Below are positions 60,343 to 64,000 of a stretch of DNA of 64,000 nt, piece after piece. The notes beneath the pieces are model-generated. The model saw only the letters and a program-made list of their open reading frames with translations. It was not told the origin of the DNA and did no database searches. Source of the stretch: Pseudescherichia sp039594205 (GTDB taxonomy: Bacteria; Pseudomonadota; Gammaproteobacteria; Enterobacterales; Enterobacteriaceae). Where the stretch lies: positions 57,278 to 121,277 of the forward strand of contig JBCNNW010000005.1 in assembly GCA_039594205.1 (NCBI GenBank), in the 5' to 3' direction. Numbering within the stretch: position 1 is the stretch's first letter; each line of letters opens with the position of its first letter. The translations under genes were made by a program, and so were the position numbers.

Positions 60343-60939
60343 ATGACATCACTCGCGCTACCCATTTCGTCCCGACAGCACATTCGCCAGCACATCCGCC
60401 AGCGTCGCCGCGCCCTGAGCAACGACGAGCAGCGCAGCTACGCCCAGCAGGCCGCTAACCGCATGATGGCATTTCCGCCGATGGTGCTGGCCAACACCGT
60501 GGCGCTGTTTCTCTCTTTTGACGGTGAGCTTGATACCCGCCCGTTGATCGAGCAGCTGTGGCGCAGCGGCAAACGCGTCTGCCTGCCGGTTTTGCACCCC
60601 TTCAGCCCCGGCAATCTACTGTTTCTGCACTACCATCCTGAAAGCGAGCTGGTGATGAATCATCTGAAAATTCATGAGCCAAAGCTCGACCTGCGCGACG
60701 TTACGCCGCTCAATACGCTTGACGTGTTGATTACACCGCTGGTGGCCTTTGACAATCAAGGGCAACGGCTGGGGATGGGCGGTGGCTTTTACGATCGCAC
60801 CCTACAGAAGTGGCAGCAGCACGGCTTCACGCCGGTGGGCTACGCCCATGACTGTCAACGGGTCGACGCCCTGCCGGTAGAAGAGTGGGATATTCCGTTG
60901 CCTGCGGTGGTGACGCCATCGCAGACCTGGCAGTGGTAG
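60343..60939 (+). CDS. fau: 5-formyltetrahydrofolate cyclo-ligase (YgfA/Fau)
   Basis: A 198-aa ATP-dependent enzyme forming 5,10-methenyl-THF. The family motif GMGGGFYDRTL is near residue 147, and VYLP-type LPVLHPF near 80. It follows ssrS by 19 bp and is slightly longer at the N-terminus than the 182-aa E. coli annotation. Confidence 0.97.
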   Translation: MTSLALPISSRQHIRQHIRQRRRALSNDEQRSYAQQAANRMMAFPPMVLANTVALFLSFDGELDTRPLIEQLWRSGKRVCLPVLHPFSPGNLLFLHYHPESELVMNHLKIHEPKLDLRDVTPLNTLDVLITPLVAFDNQGQRLGMGGGFYDRTLQKWQQHGFTPVGYAHDCQRVDALPVEEWDIPLPAVVTPSQTWQW

Positions 60940-60959
60940 GCCCGGCTGGCACGCCGGGC
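60940..60959. terminator. Hairpin between convergent fau and serA
   Basis: A short GCCCGGC/GCCGGGC stem directly after the fau stop codon, REP-like, with no U-run. Confidence 0.5.
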
Positions 60960-60967
60960 AACATGGA

Positions 60968-62200
60968 TCAGTAAAGCAGGCGTGCGCGGATAGTGCCCGC
61001 GATACCCTTCATGCTCTGCAGCGCCTTCTGCGCCACCTCTTCTTCCGCTTCGATATCGATCACCACGTAGCCCATCTGCGGCGTAGTTTGCAGATACTGG
61101 GCGGCGATGTTGACGCCTTGCTCAGCGAAAATCTGGTTGATTGCGGTCAGCACGCCAGGGCGGTTCTCGTGGATATGCAGCAGGCGACGACCGCCGTGCA
61201 GCGGCAGGGAGACTTCCGGGAAGTTGACGGCAGAGAGCGTGGAGCCGTTGTCTGAATACTTCACCAGCTTGCCCGCCACTTCAAGGCCGATGTTCTCCTG
61301 CGCTTCCTGAGTAGAGCCGCCAATATGCGGAGTCAGAATAACGTTGTCGAACTCACAGAGCGGAGACTCAAACGGATCGCTATTGGTTGCCGGCTCGGTC
61401 GGGAAGACGTCGATAGCCGCCCCAGCCAGGTGCTTATTACGCAGCGCGTCACACAGGGCCGGAATATCAACCACCGTGCCACGAGCGGCGTTGATCAGCA
61501 GCGCGCCGGGCTTCATCAGAGCCAGCTCCTCGACGCCAATCATGTCTTTAGTAGAGGCATTTTCTGGCACATGCAGGCTCACCACATCGCTCATGTTCAG
61601 CAGGTCAGAGAGATGCTGAACCTGGGTCGCGTTGCCCAGCGGCAGCTTGCTTTCGATATCGTAGAAGTAGACATGCATCCCCAGCGACTCGGCCAGAATG
61701 CCCAGCTGGGTACCAATGTGGCCGTAGCCGATAATACCGAGCTTCTTGCCGCGCGCCTCATAGGAGCCAGCGGCAAGCTTGTTCCAGACGCCGCGGTGCG
61801 CCTTCGCATTTGCTTCAGGAATGCCGCGCATCAGCAGCAGCAGCTCACCGATCACCAGCTCCGCCACTGAACGGGTATTGGAGAACGGTGCGTTGAACAC
61901 CGGCACGCCGCGTTTGGCGGCCGCGTTAAGGTCAACCTGGTTGGTGCCGATGCAGAAGCAGCCGACAGCGACCAGCTTCTCTGCGGCAGCGAAAATCTCT
62001 TCCGTCAGATGGGTACGGGAGCGCAGGCCGATGAAATGGGCATCACGGATCGACTCTTTCAGCTGGGCGCTGTCCAGCGCACCTTTGTGAAATTCGATGT
62101 TGGTGTAACCTGCCGCACGAAGGCTATCCAGCGCTTTCTGGTGTACGCCTTCGACCAGCAAAAACTTAATTTTGTCTTTTTCCAGTGATACTTTTGCCAT
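60968..62200 (-). CDS. serA: D-3-phosphoglycerate dehydrogenase SerA
   Basis: First step of serine synthesis, feedback-inhibited by serine through its C-terminal ACT domain. The 410 aa length equals E. coli from the ATG at 62200 (MAKVSLEKDKIKF). The NAD-binding GYGHIGTQLGILAES is near residue 158, catalytic Arg near 240 (INAARGTVVD), and His in ILTPHIGGST near 292. The ACT domain begins near 339. Confidence 0.99.
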   Translation of the reverse strand: MAKVSLEKDKIKFLLVEGVHQKALDSLRAAGYTNIEFHKGALDSAQLKESIRDAHFIGLRSRTHLTEEIFAAAEKLVAVGCFCIGTNQVDLNAAAKRGVPVFNAPFSNTRSVAELVIGELLLLMRGIPEANAKAHRGVWNKLAAGSYEARGKKLGIIGYGHIGTQLGILAESLGMHVYFYDIESKLPLGNATQVQHLSDLLNMSDVVSLHVPENASTKDMIGVEELALMKPGALLINAARGTVVDIPALCDALRNKHLAGAAIDVFPTEPATNSDPFESPLCEFDNVILTPHIGGSTQEAQENIGLEVAGKLVKYSDNGSTLSAVNFPEVSLPLHGGRRLLHIHENRPGVLTAINQIFAEQGVNIAAQYLQTTPQMGYVVIDIEAEEEVAQKALQSMKGIAGTIRARLLY

Positions 62201-62454
62201 TTCCCCGACCCTGTTATTGTCTAAATCAGTGTGTGTTCGCGTTAGCCAACATATCAAAAAAAACTATTGCGGCAATATGAACGTTTGCGTCGGCGGTATG
62301 AAGAGAAGTCACGCAGCGAAGTTTGACAGAGGAAAATGCTGGCAGATGGGCGAAACGGCGGCATGATCGCCAGCGGCTGGCTGAAAACGTGATACAAGTC
62401 ACCAAATTCAGCCAGGGAAAATTTTTTCAACGCCGGGCGAGGCGTGCCATCAGA

Positions 62455-63114
62455 TCATTTTACGATGGTTTTTACGCCGTCTGCGGTTCCGATCAGCGCA
62501 ACGTCTGCGCCACGGTTAGCGAATAGCCCGACGGTCACCACGCCAGGAATGCCGTTGATGGCATTTTCCAGCGCCACAGGATCGATAATCTCCAGGCCAT
62601 GCACGTCGAGGATCACGTTACCGTTGTCGGTCACCACGCCCTGTCGATATTCCGGACGGCCACCCAGCTTCACCAGCTGACGGGCAACGGCGCTGCGGGC
62701 CATTGGGATCACCTCCACCGGCAGCGGGAAGTTGCCCAGGATGGCGACCTCTTTTGACGCATCGGCAATACAGATAAACTTATCCGCCACGGAGGCGATG
62801 ATCTTTTCGCGCGTTAGCGCCGCGCCGCCGCCTTTGATCATCTGCATCTGACCGTTGATCTCGTCAGCACCGTCAACGTAAACGCCCAGACGATCGACCT
62901 CGTTGAGATCGAACACGGTGATGCCAAGAGATTTCAGCTTTTCAGTGGAGGCGTCAGAGCTGGAAACGGCTCCTTCAATCTGCCCTTTCATCGTGCCCAA
63001 CGCATCGATAAAGTGTGCAGCCGTTGAACCGGTGCCAACGCCGACAATGGTGCCTGGCTCAACGTAGTTTAGCGCCGCCCAGCCTACTGCTTTTTTGAGT
63101 TCATCCTGCGTCAT
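62455..63114 (-). CDS. rpiA: Ribose-5-phosphate isomerase A
   Basis: Interconverts ribose 5-phosphate and ribulose 5-phosphate. Started at the ATG at 63114 (MTQDELKKAVGW) it is 219 aa, the E. coli length. The loops GVGTGSTAAHFID, SSDASTEKLKSLG, DGADEI and KGGGAALTREK are visible. It is divergent from argP across 175 bp. Confidence 0.99.
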   Translation of the reverse strand: MTQDELKKAVGWAALNYVEPGTIVGVGTGSTAAHFIDALGTMKGQIEGAVSSSDASTEKLKSLGITVFDLNEVDRLGVYVDGADEINGQMQMIKGGGAALTREKIIASVADKFICIADASKEVAILGNFPLPVEVIPMARSAVARQLVKLGGRPEYRQGVVTDNGNVILDVHGLEIIDPVALENAINGIPGVVTVGLFANRGADVALIGTADGVKTIVK

Positions 63115-63289
63115 GATCGTTTGCCTGTGGTGTGAAGACTGAGCGCGCATTATAAGGCATCGATCGTTGAAATGTCCCTGTGATCTATGTCACAACTCTC
63201 AGTGAAAAACGCAGGCGTGCATTTCGTCTGTACCGAACGAAAATTTATGTCATAGTGCTGTTAATCACACTTTGGAGCACCTCTTAGCA

Positions 63290-64000
63290 ATGAAACGTCC
63301 GGACTACAGAACACTACAGGCGCTTGATGCGGTCATTCGTGAACGCGGGTTTGAGCGTGCCGCGCAAAAACTGTGTATTACCCAGTCCGCCGTCTCACAA
63401 CGTATTAAACAGCTGGAAAATATGTTCGGCCAGCCCCTGCTGGTCCGCACCGTGCCGCCGCGACCGACCGAGCAGGGGCAGAAGCTGCTGGCGCTGCTGC
63501 GCCAGGTTGAGCTGCTAGAGGATGAGTGGCTGGGGGATGAGCAGACCGGCTCTACACCACTGCTGCTCTCGCTGGCGGTCAACGCCGATAGCCTGGCAAC
63601 CTGGCTTCTGCCTGCGCTGGCGCCGGTGCTGGTTGACTCACCGATCCGCCTTAATCTGCAGGTGGAGGATGAGACCCGAACCCAGGAGCGTCTGCGTCGG
63701 GGTGAAGTGGTCGGCGCGGTCAGTATCCAGTCCCAGGCGCTGCCAAGCTGCCTGGTGGATCGTCTCGGCGCGCTCGACTACCTGTTTGTTGGTTCTAAAG
63801 CCTTTGCCGAGCGCTACTTCCCCAACGGCGTGACCCGCTCGGCGCTGCTGAAGGCCCCGGCGGTGGCGTTTGACCACCTCGACGACATGCATCAGGCCTT
63901 TTTGCAGCAGAACTTCGATCTGCCGCCGGGCAGCGTGCCGTGCCATATCGTTAACTCATCCGAAGCCTTTGTGCAGCTGGCGCGTCAGGGAACCACCTGC
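63290..64000 (+). CDS. argP: LysR-type regulator ArgP (partial, C-terminus off the right edge)
   Basis: Lysine/arginine-responsive activator of argO and other genes, formerly IciA. The frame is open to the window end (237 codons of about 297). The N-terminal HTH (AAQKLCITQSAVSQRIKQLE near 22-41) and LysR effector domain match E. coli ArgP almost residue for residue. GGAGCACCTCTTAGCA precedes the ATG. Confidence 0.98.
   Translation, partial: MKRPDYRTLQALDAVIRERGFERAAQKLCITQSAVSQRIKQLENMFGQPLLVRTVPPRPTEQGQKLLALLRQVELLEDEWLGDEQTGSTPLLLSLAVNADSLATWLLPALAPVLVDSPIRLNLQVEDETRTQERLRRGEVVGAVSIQSQALPSCLVDRLGALDYLFVGSKAFAERYFPNGVTRSALLKAPAVAFDHLDDMHQAFLQQNFDLPPGSVPCHIVNSSEAFVQLARQGTTC

Noticed and set aside
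37362..60959. Recurrent GC-rich palindromes considered as a CRISPR array
   Set aside because: They are isolated or paired REP-type hairpins in different intergenic gaps, without regular spacing, spacers or cas genes.

Overview
The window comes from an enterobacterium (Enterobacterales, close to the Escherichia/Enterobacter/Cronobacter group). From about 36.4 kb to the right end the gene order follows the E. coli K-12 segment glyU-ygeR(actS)-lysS-prfB-recJ-dsbC-xerD-fldB-ygfX-sdhE-ygfZ-trhA-bglA-ygfF-gcvPHT-ubiI-ubiH-pepP-ygfB-zapA-ssrS-fau-serA-rpiA-argP almost gene for gene. The left edge carries crtE and a type II isopentenyl-diphosphate isomerase, the first two genes of a Pantoea/Cronobacter-type carotenoid cluster, which points to a yellow-pigmented member. 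The genus cannot be fixed from this window.

Left part (1-10 kb): the carotenoid genes, a short-chain dehydrogenase, a desaturase overlapping a PhnD-like binding protein, an aldo/keto reductase, a small membrane protein, an MFS carrier and the PQQ glucose dehydrogenase gcd. At 10.2-11.6 kb a low-GC group encodes two small membrane proteins, a lipoprotein and a GNAT acetyltransferase.

The most unusual part is 11.6-27.4 kb, two divergent, tightly overlapping operons. Rightward: a processive-type GT2 glycosyltransferase, three DUF3131 proteins, a globin-fold protein apparently lacking the proximal histidine, a hybrid histidine kinase with its own Hpt domain, and a secreted GH2 glycosidase. Leftward: an OpgC-type membrane acyltransferase, an outer-membrane-type protein, a REC-PP2C response regulator, a STAS protein and an anti-sigma-type ATPase. 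Together they look like a self-contained exopolysaccharide synthesis, modification and export locus controlled by a phosphorelay feeding a partner switch. I do not recognise it as a named system. A GPH-family sugar carrier and a GH31 glycosidase follow; downstream of them lies a decayed fragment copied from the GH2 gene.

From 31.0 to 36.4 kb there is an accessory island beside tRNA-Gly(CCC), the site that holds ETT2 in E. coli. It contains two lipoproteins related to the one at 10.7 kb, a DUF1493/STM2901-type pair, a zinc-peptidase-like protein, three phage-like micro-genes, a LysE-type exporter with a one-base frameshift, and two diverged copies of a noncoding repeat that share a conserved dyad.

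Right of the tRNA the window is ordinary core genome: translation (lysS, prfB with its programmed frameshift), recombination (recJ, xerD), disulfide isomerisation (dsbC), flavin, iron-sulfur and ubiquinone functions, glycine cleavage, 6S RNA, serine and pentose metabolism. REP-type hairpins sit in several intergenic gaps. The E. coli xdh-to-idi block between ygeR and lysS is absent here.
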